Source of the DNA: Lachnospiraceae bacterium
Lineage (GTDB): Bacteria > Bacillota > Clostridia > Lachnospirales > Lachnospiraceae
Length of the DNA: 64,000 bases
Direction: 5' to 3'
NCBI GenBank assembly: GCA_910575835.1
Contig: CAJTGB010000004.1
Coordinates: 58,784 to 122,783, forward strand
Position numbers and translations under genes: made by a program. Shown piece after piece: positions 52,891 to 61,617 of the stretch. The notes beneath the pieces are model-generated. The model searched no databases and had not been told where the DNA came from. It worked only from the letters and a program-made list of their open reading frames with translations. Position 1 is the first letter of the stretch, and every line of letters starts with the position of its first letter.

Positions 52891-54906
52891 TTAACCAATT
52901 GTCTCCTGAAGAATGGTTTGACGCATCCGCAGAAGCTCTAAGTCTTCCGGAAGAAGCGGGGACAATTGAAGGACGATCGGCAGCGCATCAGTGTATTGCT
53001 GATTGGATATCATAACCTTTAAAGTATCTTTCATCTGCCGGGCAAGCATCCGGAACTCATCGCCTGTATTCTGGACAGGAGTATTAGCCATGACCGTCAT
53101 CTGGCGGATTAATTCGCGGATTACACTTGTCATGGAAGGATAAAAACGGATAGCTTTACGGAACAGACGCACAGCCTCCGGGAATTCCAGGCACTTTATT
53201 TTCTTCAATGCTTCTGATATACAGAGTGCAGATTGGCAGTCCTTGGGTAATTGGGTCTGGTTTTCTGGACGGAACATTTCTTCTCTGTATTGAATCTGAT
53301 AAAACTGCAGTATGTACCCGATATATTCTTCCAGAGAGTGAATCAATCTATCCCCGGTAAGATATCCGCGGATAAGCTCTTTTTCACATAATAGCTTCTT
53401 CAACCAGAAGCCATACAGAGGATTATCCCGGACAAGTCCTTCTGCCGCCCTTTCTAATTTATCCGTTTCCTCAGGAGGAATTAATTCTTTGACATTTGCT
53501 GCACATTGTTTCCAAATGTCCAGCCCCATTACGGATACCATTTTACACAAGTCCGCCTGCTGCAATATCGCTTCTTTTAGTGCCTGATGGTGCAGGTAAG
53601 CAGATTCGGTGCCTTCCATGCACTGTATAAAAGCTTCCTGGCGTTTGATATTGTCTATAGCCCCGGCTTGTCCGATTGCTTTCTGTAATTGCCAATATGG
53701 GGAATCTTCCGGGAAATGTGACAAAAGCTCAGGAAAATCGTTATATGATTTACTCCAGTTATCAAAAATAGGGTAGTACTGCTGCATCCAATTTTCTTCT
53801 TCCCATGGAAGTAATACTAAAAAATAAACCGCTTGCTTTATATCACCAAGTTTCAGGGCAGATTCCGTGCAGCTCAGACGAATTTGATATAATTTGGATG
53901 GAGCTTTGATCCGGCCTTCTGTCAAATCGCCATAACTCTGCTGGATCCAAAGCTCTGGTTTCGCATCCATGCCGGCCAGAGTTTCCTCAAATTGAATGCC
54001 ATATTGAAGGACCTTCTCTGAGGCTCCGCGTTTGCTGTATATTGCAAGCAAAGCTGCGTAAATGTCCAACCGGGCCAATTCCCAGGGATGTTCTTTTTCT
54101 AACATAAGAAGAGCTTCTTGCTCCGTCTTCTCGTAATCCCCTTTTTCATAAAGAATAGCCAACAGATTCACCTGAAGCCAGCTTCGGTAAAAATTATCTT
54201 GATAGTTTTGGCAAAGTTTACGGCCTTTGCGGCAATATTCTTCAGCTTTTTCTAAGTCTGATGCTATCAGATATTCCTGTACGATCTGAAGATAATTTTT
54301 GACATAGGACGGTCGTTCCTGTATGTTTTTCAACAGCAAAGGAAGGTTTCTGGAAGATTTCTCTACACTTAACTTTCCGGTATCGGATATGTAGCCATAG
54401 TGATTTACATAAGCATTAAAATATTTGCAAGGTTCTAACCGGGGAACTATTTCTTCATGGACCGTATTTTCAAATGCTATTCCCGGAACAATGCGGGCCA
54501 TCCGAAAAGCATGATAGTCTGAAAAATGGATCCCGTCCCATTCGGTAAAATTCTTCTGAATATAACAGGCAGAACCAAAGTTTTGATATTCGCCTGATAA
54601 AAAGAAATCCCGGATTTCTGTCACATCCTCAAACCATTCATCATCATCTATATACAAGAACCATTCGCCTTTGGCGGCCCATAATCCGACATTACGAGCG
54701 GCTGAGAAGTTGTTGCACCATGTGAAAGGAAGGACTTTATCTGTATACCGGCTGGCGATTTCCCGCACCCGTGTATCAGTCCCGGTAAACACTACGATCA
54801 ATTCACTGGGTATCTGCATCAAAAGAGGGCGAAGAGAATCCAAACAACGTTCTAAAGAAGCAGCCCGATCTGACGCAAGCAGAGAAATGCTTAGCTGTAT
54901 ATTCAT
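52891..54906 (-). CDS. GT2 glycosyltransferase with long TPR-like C-terminus
   Basis: A 671-aa protein. A family 2 glycosyltransferase domain (about 1-215: SISLLASDRAASLERCLDSL; NFSAARNVGLWAAKGEW; YIDDDEWFED) is followed by about 450 residues of helical repeats of TPR type (for example ASDLEKAEEYCRKGRKLCQN). TPR-containing GTs are often protein-directed, and this one is the first gene after flagellin 1, so it may attach the first sugar. The ATG at 54906 is preceded by AAGGGAGA; an upstream in-frame ATG at 54972 has no site. Confidence 0.8.
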   Translation of the reverse strand: MNIQLSISLLASDRAASLERCLDSLRPLLMQIPSELIVVFTGTDTRVREIASRYTDKVLPFTWCNNFSAARNVGLWAAKGEWFLYIDDDEWFEDVTEIRDFFLSGEYQNFGSACYIQKNFTEWDGIHFSDYHAFRMARIVPGIAFENTVHEEIVPRLEPCKYFNAYVNHYGYISDTGKLSVEKSSRNLPLLLKNIQERPSYVKNYLQIVQEYLIASDLEKAEEYCRKGRKLCQNYQDNFYRSWLQVNLLAILYEKGDYEKTEQEALLMLEKEHPWELARLDIYAALLAIYSKRGASEKVLQYGIQFEETLAGMDAKPELWIQQSYGDLTEGRIKAPSKLYQIRLSCTESALKLGDIKQAVYFLVLLPWEEENWMQQYYPIFDNWSKSYNDFPELLSHFPEDSPYWQLQKAIGQAGAIDNIKRQEAFIQCMEGTESAYLHHQALKEAILQQADLCKMVSVMGLDIWKQCAANVKELIPPEETDKLERAAEGLVRDNPLYGFWLKKLLCEKELIRGYLTGDRLIHSLEEYIGYILQFYQIQYREEMFRPENQTQLPKDCQSALCISEALKKIKCLEFPEAVRLFRKAIRFYPSMTSVIRELIRQMTVMANTPVQNTGDEFRMLARQMKDTLKVMISNQQYTDALPIVLQLSPLLPEDLELLRMRQTILQETIG

Positions 54907-55051
54907 ATAATAAGTATCTCCCTTCTGTAATGTATTCTTATAAATGATGGGCTGGGGCCAGGTATGCATCAAGAGTATTCATTCTGTTGGTATCCTGATG
55001 TCTGCAATAAAAAATGGGCGATTTCTTTTACATACGAAAATAATGCCGTAT

Positions 55052-55087
55052 GCAAAAGAAAGCGCCCATCCAATGGACCGGCGCTTT
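55052..55087 (-). terminator. terminator of flagellin 1
   Basis: On the minus strand AAAGCGCC (55087-55080) pairs with GGCGCTTT (55066-55059), followed by CTTTTGC. It lies just after the flagellin stop codon and would separate the abundant flagellin mRNA from the glycan operon. Confidence 0.7.
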
Positions 55088-55107
55088 TGAAGTTGTAACT
55101 GTAATAA

Positions 55108-55926
55108 CTACTGTAACAACTGAAGAACTCCCTGTGGTACCTGGTTTGCCTGAGCAAGCATTGCCTGAGAAGCCTGAACCAGAATGTTGTTCTTCGTATA
55201 AGCCATCATTTCCTTAGCCATATCTACGTCACGGATACGAGACTCAGCTGCAGATAAGTTCTCATGCTGAACACCAAGGTTGTTGATCGTGTGCTCCAGA
55301 CGGTTCTGCAGTGCACCAAATGTGGAACGCATGGAAGAGATCTTATCAATAGCTTTATTAATAGAGCTAATTGCTGAACGTGCAGCAGCAGATGTGTTGA
55401 TCTTAACACTACTTCCAACACCGATGGCAGAAGAACTCATCTTAGAAAGAGTAATTCCGATCAAGTTGTCTTTAGATCCAGACTCACCAACATGAAGAGA
55501 AATAGTACCAGCCTTAGAGAACAATGAAATTCCATTAAACTTAGCTGTCTTACCAATTCTGTCGATTTCAGCATTCAGCTGAGTGATTTCTTTCTGCATC
55601 TCGCTGCGGTTAGCAGAAGAATAAGTTCCGTTAGCAGACTGCGTAGCAAGCTCAACCATACGGTTCAGCATGGAGTGAACTTCTGTCAGAGCACCTTCTG
55701 CTGTCTGAATAAGAGCAACACCGTCTTCAGCGTTCTTCTTAGCCATATCAAGACCAGTGATCTGGGCACGCATCTTCTCAGAAATAGCCAATCCGGCAGC
55801 ATCGTCACCAGCACGGTTGATTCTGTAACCAGATGACAGTTTCTCTAAGTTCTTTCCTACGGAAGAGTTATTGTTGTATAAATTTCTGTGTGCATTTAAT
55901 GCGGTAATATTATGTTGAATTCTCAT
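55108..55926 (-). CDS. fliC: flagellin 1
   Basis: A 272-aa flagellin with only the conserved ends and a very short centre. The N-terminal D0/D1 is [16 protein letters not shown]...[20 protein letters not shown]; the C-terminal coil is ESRIRDVDMAKEMMAYTKNN and QASQAMLAQANQVPQGVLQL. It forms the filament after export. Ser/Thr residues in the 170-220 region (MSSSAIGVGSSVKINTSAAA) could be glycosylation sites. The ATG at 55926 follows AAGGAGG; the leader carries a CsrA-type hairpin. The long downstream minus-strand glycan cluster begins 200 bp after it. Confidence 0.95.
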   Translation of the reverse strand: MRIQHNITALNAHRNLYNNNSSVGKNLEKLSSGYRINRAGDDAAGLAISEKMRAQITGLDMAKKNAEDGVALIQTAEGALTEVHSMLNRMVELATQSANGTYSSANRSEMQKEITQLNAEIDRIGKTAKFNGISLFSKAGTISLHVGESGSKDNLIGITLSKMSSSAIGVGSSVKINTSAAARSAISSINKAIDKISSMRSTFGALQNRLEHTINNLGVQHENLSAAESRIRDVDMAKEMMAYTKNNILVQASQAMLAQANQVPQGVLQLLQ

Positions 55927-55950
55927 GGTTTTTCCTCCTTGAATTTGTAC

Positions 55951-55970
55951 CAGGGAATTCCTTTTCCCTG
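55951..55970 (-). promoter_or_regulatory. CsrA-type hairpin in the flagellin 1 leader
   Basis: On the minus strand CAGGGAA-AAGGAA-TTCCCTG is a perfect 7-bp stem with GGA in its 6-base loop. The Shine-Dalgarno AAGGAGG, a second GGA, follows about 17 bases later. Two spaced GGA sites, one in a hairpin loop and one on the ribosome site, are what CsrA needs to block translation. Confidence 0.6.
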
Positions 55971-55974
55971 TATA

Positions 55975-56006
55975 ATTATAAATTTTTTTGAATATTTTTT
56001 TGTCAA
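55975..56006 (-). promoter_or_regulatory. possible promoter of flagellin 1
   Basis: TTGACA (56006-56001) and TATAAT (55980-55975) on the minus strand are 20 bp apart, longer than normal for sigma-A. The same pair with 21 bp recurs at flagellin 2. No GCCGATAA-type sigma-28 site is seen, so the true sigma factor is open. Confidence 0.35.
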
Positions 56007-56027
56007 AGAAAAATACCGGGAGCAAAA

Positions 56028-56075
56028 CAAACGTTCCTGTCCAGACATGCCGGCAATGTGTCCAGAAAAGTACAC
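56028..56075 (-). promoter_or_regulatory. conserved upstream block of flagellin 1
   Basis: About 38 of 47 positions match the block at 63558-63604 upstream of flagellin 2, including GCCGGCATG and ACAGGAAC. In both cases the block stands 21-22 bp upstream of the TTGACA. It is a candidate regulator binding site. Confidence 0.5.
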
Positions 56076-56457
56076 TTATTTGGACTGACCCGAAAACTTC
56101 TTGACACTTATATTATCGTACCTTATTCGGATATCTTAAGAGTTTTTTTGAAAAATTTTAAAATTATTTTTCCTACGCTACTCTTGAGGGCCGGTTTTGC
56201 CTCTTTTATGCTGCATTATAATAGGAAGAAACTCTTCTCCAAAGTATTCTTACTTAAATATCCAAACGGTACATAATATACCATGAGTATCGTAAATGAT
56301 CTACTTAAAAATGAAGGTTATGTAGAAAATCCCTTTTCGATAGCTCTATTTTGCACCTTTATATAGAGAATGTCAAGTGGAAAGGTATTCCTTTTCATTT
56401 TTCAGTTGTTTATCATAATATTCAAATATTCTTTGATATTTAATAGATTTGACAAGT

Positions 56458-56802
56458 TTATATTATATTTTTGCGCAACTTGATTATAATATATGGCAAT
56501 ATTTTTTTGTCAATTGTGATATGGCAGGTTTCATCTTCGGTATAACCTTGCCTCGCTTTTTTATAAGGAGATTCCCGATGACAGATTTCTTCTAATGCCT
56601 TTGCACTATATATATCAAAGTAATATCTCTTTACAGCATCCAAAATCATAGATTCATCTTCATTAAATCTAGCCGTATCATTTAATTTCGGCAAAGGCAT
56701 ATACTTGAATTTTTTGAAAATTTCATAAACCTCCGGATAAACGGCACCATGAACCCATGCTTGGCAATCATTAGAAAAGATTTCCTTTTCCATGGATACC
56801 AT
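56458..56802 (-). pseudogene. C-terminal part of a Panacea (DUF4065/SocA)-type antitoxin, out of frame
   Basis: A 114-aa reading with NDCQAWVHGAVYPEVYEIFK and KFKYMPLP, typical of the second half of the Panacea/DUF4065 domain. In relatives this domain is continuous with the zinc-ribbon and HTH part encoded just upstream. Here the two overlap by 32 bp in different frames, and the first half of the Panacea domain (the usual LQKLLYF-type helix) is missing. A deletion plus frameshift is the simplest explanation, so this is probably a remnant. Confidence 0.6.
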
Positions 56803-57292
56803 TTAATCCGCTTAATTGATATAGCACTCCACTTTTGGCTTTTTTTAAAGCTTTTTTCTCTTTTTCTTCTATTGTCTCTTCATCACAATAATTTTGCAAC
56901 AACTTCTGAAAAACATAGGGGTTTTTCAATTCTTTGATTCGAGTACTATTAGAAGCATTAGGAGTATAATTTCCGCTAATATATCTTGTAAGCGTTATTT
57001 CTCCCCAACCTAACAGCCTACTTAACAGCTTTTGGCTAATACGGTATGATTCTAATATTTCAAGAATTTCTTCGCGTGTTATAATTTCTCTTTGCTCACG
57101 AATTTTTTCATTTGCTTTTTCAGCTATTTCTTTTTCGATTTCTTCATCGTATATAGGAGCACCACAAATCTTACAAAATGGAATATTTACATGCATTTCA
57201 AAATGATATCCATTTCCTTTATATTCTCTAATAGTATTTTTAAATTCATATGTATCTCTTGCTCCACATTCAATACATAATTTACTTTTCAC
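56771..57292 (-). CDS. MqsA-like zinc-ribbon/HTH antitoxin, N-terminal part of a split gene
   Basis: A 173-aa protein with a Zn-ribbon (CIECGAR ... CKICGAPI), a helical linker and an HTH of the MqsA/HigA type (SQKLLSRLLGWGEITLTRYI, SGNYTPNASNSTRIKEL). It matches the N-terminal two thirds of antitoxins that usually continue into a Panacea domain. I took a GTG at 57292 with AGGAG 8 bases upstream; an ATG at 57322 is possible. No toxin gene is adjacent, so it may be an orphan regulator or decaying gene. Confidence 0.62.
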   Translation of the reverse strand: MKSKLCIECGARDTYEFKNTIREYKGNGYHFEMHVNIPFCKICGAPIYDEEIEKEIAEKANEKIREQREIITREEILEILESYRISQKLLSRLLGWGEITLTRYISGNYTPNASNSTRIKELKNPYVFQKLLQNYCDEETIEEKEKKALKKAKSGVLYQLSGLNGIHGKGNLF

Positions 57293-57344
57293 TTTTGGCA
57301 CTCCTTTCCTATTTTCTTTCATTAGTGTTTAATTCCTCTGTATC

Positions 57345-58415
57345 TCACTTCAACGCCTTCATCCGCTCCGCCGCAGGCTGATACCCCCAATCCAGCGCCA
57401 TCTTGTAATAGGAACGCGCTTCTTTATTTTTCCCATTTACCTCAAACCATACTCCCAGATTGTATGCTGCCTTGAAGGAACCGCTGCCGATCACGCCCTC
57501 ATGTTCTGGGACTTCTCCGATTTCCAAGCAGCGCCGGTAGGATTTTTCGATCTCAGGAAGATAATTGATGTAACGCTGCACATCAGAAAAGATTGCCTGA
57601 GTATAGAAGGTCCCGCATGCAAAATGATAATCTGCGTATGGAGCCAGGCGTTTCTTTTCATTTTCTATAATCTGGAAGCCGGTTTCATATTTTTTCAACT
57701 CGATAAGATTATAGATATAGGAAATAACACCGTTAGCCCGATATCCTGTACCGGAAAATGGAACGGTCTGATAAAAACGTTCAAAGTATTGATCGGCGCG
57801 GACATAATCTTTCATGATCCAGAGTGTGCGGGCAACCTGGTATAGAATATAGGAATCCTTTGGCTTGTCTTTGAGTTCTTCCAGAAGGACCTGGAGATTG
57901 CGTTCGCCTTTTCCTTCCAGCATATAGCCGTCGTGCTCGAAGACTAGCGGGAGCAAGTTGATGGGGAGATCGCTGACAACCTGTTCATGCATCCGGCCTT
58001 GAAACCGTGTTCCTCTGGGGATGACTCGAGTAATACACAGACAGCTTTGGCTGATCTCGCCATTTGCTTCTCTGTAGCTGTTGTTCAACTGGATGGCGCC
58101 GATATGACTCCCGTTTTCGATAAATGTTAATAAGTCCTTTTTTGAGCCGGAAATGAGATATTCATCTGCATCCAGGATCAGATTCCAGTCGCAGGGAGAC
58201 TGCTCCAGGGCATAATTTCTCGCAGCAGAAAAATCATTGTTCCACTCATATTGGGAAATGTGGGCATGGAACTTTTCAGCAATCTCTACGGTATTGTCTG
58301 TAGAACCGGTATCGGTGATGTAGATTTCATCCACAAGCTTCTGCGCATGCGAAAGACATTTTTCCAGACTGCGGCTTTCATTTTTTACGATCATTACTAA
58401 ACCTATTGTTTTCAT
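57345..58415 (-). CDS. GT2 glycosyltransferase with TPR-like C-terminus (paralogue A)
   Basis: A 356-aa protein: GT2 domain (IGLVMIVKNESRSLEKCLSH; YITDTGSTDNTVEIAEKF; NDFSAARNYALEQS; LILDADEYLI) and a C-terminal helical repeat region ending ARSYYKMALDWGYQPAAERM. It is a close paralogue of the gene transcribed away from it at 58564. A sigma-A promoter (58459-58487, minus) places the transcript start downstream of a longer in-frame start at 58460, so the ATG at 58415 is correct. Likely a flagellin-linked sugar transferase. Confidence 0.85.
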   Translation of the reverse strand: MKTIGLVMIVKNESRSLEKCLSHAQKLVDEIYITDTGSTDNTVEIAEKFHAHISQYEWNNDFSAARNYALEQSPCDWNLILDADEYLISGSKKDLLTFIENGSHIGAIQLNNSYREANGEISQSCLCITRVIPRGTRFQGRMHEQVVSDLPINLLPLVFEHDGYMLEGKGERNLQVLLEELKDKPKDSYILYQVARTLWIMKDYVRADQYFERFYQTVPFSGTGYRANGVISYIYNLIELKKYETGFQIIENEKKRLAPYADYHFACGTFYTQAIFSDVQRYINYLPEIEKSYRRCLEIGEVPEHEGVIGSGSFKAAYNLGVWFEVNGKNKEARSYYKMALDWGYQPAAERMKALK

Positions 58416-58458
58416 AATATATTTTCCTCTATTTATTTCAACGAACCAAGATGACACC

Positions 58459-58487
58459 ATTATATCACACCTCTAACCTCTTGTCAC
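58459..58487 (-). promoter_or_regulatory. sigma-A promoter of glycosyltransferase A
   Basis: On the minus strand GTGACA (58487-58482), 17 bp, TATAAT (58464-58459). It is back to back with the plus-strand promoter at 58490. Confidence 0.7.
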
Positions 58488-58489
58488 AG

Positions 58490-58518
58490 TTGATTTTTTT
58501 CCCAAACCTCCATATAAT
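58490..58518 (+). promoter_or_regulatory. sigma-A promoter of glycosyltransferase B
   Basis: TTGATT (58490-58495), 17 bp, TATAAT (58513-58518). Its -35 is only 2 bp from the -35 of the divergent promoter, so one bound protein could affect both. Confidence 0.7.
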
Positions 58519-58563
58519 AAAGAATGAGATTATGAATGCATGGAGTAAAGCGAGGTACATACC

Positions 58564-59667
58564 ATGAAGACATTAGGTCTTGTGATGATTGTGAAAAATG
58601 AAGAACGCTGTCTGGCGAAGTGTCTGGAACAGGTGAAGGATCTGGTGGACAAGATCTATATTACAGACACCGGCTCCACGGACAGGACGAAGGAGATTGC
58701 CGCTTCTTTTGGCGCGGTGATATCTGATTATGTGTGGAACCAGGATTTTTCCGCAGCGAGGAATTTTGCATTGGATCAGTCGGACTGTGACTGGAATCTG
58801 GTTCTGGACGCAGATGAGTATTTAATAGAAGGAACGCGAAAGGATCTTGAGCCTTTTATGGAAAATATGGAGCATGTGGGGGCCATCCAGCGGAAAGATT
58901 TTTATAATGAAGGAAACGTGGACGGGAAGGAACAGGGCGCCTATATGTATACCTGGGCTGGGCGGTTGATTCCTCGGGGAGTTCGGTTTTCAGGCCGGAT
59001 TCATGAGCAGGAAAATTCCGTATTTCCGGCGGAATCTCTGCCGCTGCTCTTTGAACACGACGGGTATCAGCAGGGAGGGAAGGAGGAACGGAATCTCACC
59101 ATTCTTCTGGAGGAACTGAATGAAAAGCCGGAGGATCCGTATCTACTGTTCCAGACAGCGAGAACACTTCGGGGGATGAAGCGACATGAGGAGGCGTGTA
59201 GATACTTTGCCGAATTTCATAAAAAGGCGCCGTTAAAGGGAGCCGCCTATCGGACTACAGGGCTGATACAATATCTATACAGTCTGATCGAGATACAGGA
59301 TTACGACACGGCTCTGGCAATTATCGAAAGCGAACAGGAACGACTGTGGGATTATGCAGATTTTCATTTTACATGCGGGATTATATTTATGAAGGCAATC
59401 CTGGCAGATACGAAGAAATATATTGATTATCTTCCCATGATCGAGCAGGCTTATCTGCGATGTCTGGAGATTGGGGAGGTTCCCCTGCATCAGGGGGTTC
59501 ATGGATGCGGTTCCTTTAAGGCGTCGCACAATCTGGGAACCTGGTATGAGGTATCTGGGGATACTCAAAAGGCATTGGAATGTTATCGGAGAGCGGCTGA
59601 TGAGGGATACCTCCCGTCTGTCAAGCGTCTTCAAGCGTTGGAAAACGCTCCGGCGGCAAAGCTGTAA
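58564..59667 (+). CDS. GT2 glycosyltransferase with TPR-like C-terminus (paralogue B)
   Basis: A 367-aa protein with the same layout as the divergent gene at 57345: LGLVMIVKNEERCLAKCLEQ, YITDTGSTDRTKEIAASF, QDFSAARNFALDQS, LVLDADEYLI, then helical repeats ending ALECYRRAADEGYLPSVKRL. The protein pair is alike over the whole length. GAGGTAC precedes the ATG. It heads the plus-strand group that leads to flagellin 2. Confidence 0.87.
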   Translation: MKTLGLVMIVKNEERCLAKCLEQVKDLVDKIYITDTGSTDRTKEIAASFGAVISDYVWNQDFSAARNFALDQSDCDWNLVLDADEYLIEGTRKDLEPFMENMEHVGAIQRKDFYNEGNVDGKEQGAYMYTWAGRLIPRGVRFSGRIHEQENSVFPAESLPLLFEHDGYQQGGKEERNLTILLEELNEKPEDPYLLFQTARTLRGMKRHEEACRYFAEFHKKAPLKGAAYRTTGLIQYLYSLIEIQDYDTALAIIESEQERLWDYADFHFTCGIIFMKAILADTKKYIDYLPMIEQAYLRCLEIGEVPLHQGVHGCGSFKASHNLGTWYEVSGDTQKALECYRRAADEGYLPSVKRLQALENAPAAKL

Positions 59668-59785
59668 TCAGAAAACCAATTCGGTCTCTATTATTACCTA
59701 GTATAGTTTTAAATCAGGTATTTTTGAATGCCTGCTCTTTGTTTTATACTCAGAAAGAGAGTTTATTTACAAGGAGGTAACAGGC

Positions 59786-60409
59786 ATGACGAACAAAGTA
59801 TACGGTTACATCAGAGTTTCTACGAGAGAACAGAACATTGAACGACAATTGATCTCCCTCATTGAAGCCGGTATCGATCAGAAAAGCATCTATATCGATA
59901 AGCAGAGCGGAAAAGATTTTCGCCGGCCTGCATACAAGAAAATGATGCGCAAAGTCCGGGAGGGAGATCTGATTGTTGTGAAGAGTATTGATCGACTCGG
60001 ACGGAATTATCAGGACATTATGGAACAGTGGCGGATTATTACAAAGGAAAAGGGCGCGGATATCTGCATTCAGGATATGCCACTGCTGGATACGACGAAG
60101 ACAAAGGATCTGCTGGGGACCTTTATCAGTGACGTTGTGCTTCAGCTTCTCTCCTTTGTTGCGGAAAATGAGCGAGACAATATCCGGCAGCGTCAGGCTG
60201 AAGGAATCGCGGCGGCAAAAGCGCGGGGCGTCCAGTTTGGGAAACCGATGATCCCTATGCCGGAAAATTTTCCTGAATTGTATGAGGAGTGGGCGGCAAA
60301 CCGGATTTCTATCGGAGAACTGGCGGAACTATGCAATATGGGAAGGAGTACAATGTATAAACGGATTGGAGAATATAAAGAAAGATTGTGTCAGGAGGAG
60401 GGAAACTGA
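59786..60409 (+). CDS. serine site-specific recombinase (resolvase/invertase family)
   Basis: A 207-aa small serine recombinase. The catalytic serine is in YGYIRVSTREQN (S12), with DRLGRNYQDIMEQW and FVAENERDNIRQRQAEGIAA, and a C-terminal helix-turn-helix (GELAELCNMGRSTMYKRI). Such enzymes invert or resolve short DNA segments. It is not next to any transposase. It lies inside the flagellin glycosyltransferase block, whose divergent paralogues are an obvious rearrangement target, but no crossover site was recognised. AAGGAGG precedes the ATG; a weak promoter (TTGAAT/TATACT, 59724-59750) may serve it. Confidence 0.9.
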   Translation: MTNKVYGYIRVSTREQNIERQLISLIEAGIDQKSIYIDKQSGKDFRRPAYKKMMRKVREGDLIVVKSIDRLGRNYQDIMEQWRIITKEKGADICIQDMPLLDTTKTKDLLGTFISDVVLQLLSFVAENERDNIRQRQAEGIAAAKARGVQFGKPMIPMPENFPELYEEWAANRISIGELAELCNMGRSTMYKRIGEYKERLCQEEGN

Positions 60410-60411
60410 AG

Positions 60412-61596
60412 ATGAGAATTGTTTTATTTTATACGGAAGTAGAGTCGTTTAACTTTTTTTCAAATGCGCTTTCACAGGAGATGGAGAAACGTGGACACGA
60501 GACATTTATTCTGGATCTGCTCAATCCTCCGGCGGAAAATCTGCATTCCTATGTCTGTTTTTCACAATTTGCTTCGCAAAAGGTGGATGTGGCTGTCAGC
60601 TTTGATGGGTTAGGAATCAAAGACGATCTGCTGATCGGAATTTGGAATGCGTATCAGACAGTTGTTGTGGATATTTTTATGGATCCGCCGCTTCGGTTTC
60701 ATACGGCGATGGAAAAACATCCCCAGAATTATCTGATGTTCTGCTGTGATTGGGATCATGTGGATTATGTGAAAAAATATTTTGGGCAGAATGTTCCTTA
60801 TGTCGGATTTATGCCCCATGTGGGTGTAATGCCGGATCCGAACGTCCCGGTGATTCCGTATGCTGCCAAAAAGTATGACGTGCTTTTTTCGGGAACCTAT
60901 TATTCTCCGGAAAACCGGCTTGCCCAGGTGGAAGAAATGGTTGAAAAAGGAACCGAAATCTATGAATTTTATCATATTCTGTTTGAATGTCTGGTGGAAG
61001 ACAGTGGGCTCACCATCGAGCAGGGAGCCTTCAGAACGATCGAGCGGATGGGGCTTTTCGTTGACCAGGATATGCTGAAAAGCCTGATGCGCTGCGCGGA
61101 GCCGGTGGACTGGGCGATCCGTATGTACCAGAGAGGACGCGTGGTAGAAGCGCTGGCGAAATCCGGGGTGGAGCTTCATTTGCTGGGCAGGGGATGGGAA
61201 AACCACTGCTCTGCAAACTATCCGAACGTGCATCGGATCGACGACCGGATCCCTTATGCAGATACACTGGCCTATATGGCGGACGCCCGTCTGAATCTGA
61301 ATGTATTTCCCTGGTTCAAGTCAGGAACTCATGATCGGATCTTTAATGCGCTGCTCCAGCATTCTCTACCACTGACGGATTCCAGCCGTTGGGTGGATGA
61401 ATATTTCACGGACGGGGAGGATATTGCGCTGTATGATTTGAATCATCTGGAGAAGCTGCCGGAGATTGTCAATAGACTGCTGTGGGATACGGAGCATGCG
61501 GAGGAAATGATACAAAAGGGATATGAAAAGACGGCGGCTAATCTAACATGGTCCAATTGTGCAGATTGGATCTTGGAAGCTATCGAACGGGTGTAA
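60412..61596 (+). CDS. CgeB-like / GT-B glycosyltransferase
   Basis: A 394-aa protein of the CgeB/DUF3880-type GT-B family (FYTEVESFNFFSNALSQEME; VVVDIFMDPPLRFHTAME; VLFSGTYYSPENRLAQVE; NLNVFPWFKSGTHDRIFNAL; DGEDIALYDLNHLEKLPEIV). It probably adds a sugar to flagellin or its glycan. GGAGGAGGGAA precedes the ATG at 60412; it starts 2 bp after the recombinase, so both are co-transcribed. Confidence 0.8.
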   Translation: MRIVLFYTEVESFNFFSNALSQEMEKRGHETFILDLLNPPAENLHSYVCFSQFASQKVDVAVSFDGLGIKDDLLIGIWNAYQTVVVDIFMDPPLRFHTAMEKHPQNYLMFCCDWDHVDYVKKYFGQNVPYVGFMPHVGVMPDPNVPVIPYAAKKYDVLFSGTYYSPENRLAQVEEMVEKGTEIYEFYHILFECLVEDSGLTIEQGAFRTIERMGLFVDQDMLKSLMRCAEPVDWAIRMYQRGRVVEALAKSGVELHLLGRGWENHCSANYPNVHRIDDRIPYADTLAYMADARLNLNVFPWFKSGTHDRIFNALLQHSLPLTDSSRWVDEYFTDGEDIALYDLNHLEKLPEIVNRLLWDTEHAEEMIQKGYEKTAANLTWSNCADWILEAIERV

Positions 61597-61617
61597 AAAG
61601 ATACGAGGGAGGCTTAC

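Larger units (their letters stand above)
55927..56457. other. 531-bp gap: flagellin 1 regulatory region, otherwise empty
   Basis: The first 150 bp from the flagellin start hold the leader hairpin, an AT-rich promoter-like tract and an upstream block shared with flagellin 2. The rest (about 56080-56457) is AT-rich with no gene, hairpin terminator or RNA that I can support. A 72-codon plus-strand open frame (56058-56276) has no ribosome site or family match. Confidence 0.7.

Noticed and set aside
56058..56276. 72-codon open frame in the flagellin 1 upstream region
   Set aside because: No ribosome site and no motif; it overlaps the conserved regulatory block of flagellin 1.
59668..59785. Possible invertible promoter controlled by the adjacent serine recombinase
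   Set aside because: I looked for paired inverted repeats around the recombinase promoter and found only a short imperfect AGG...CCT repeat, too weak to call a crossover site.
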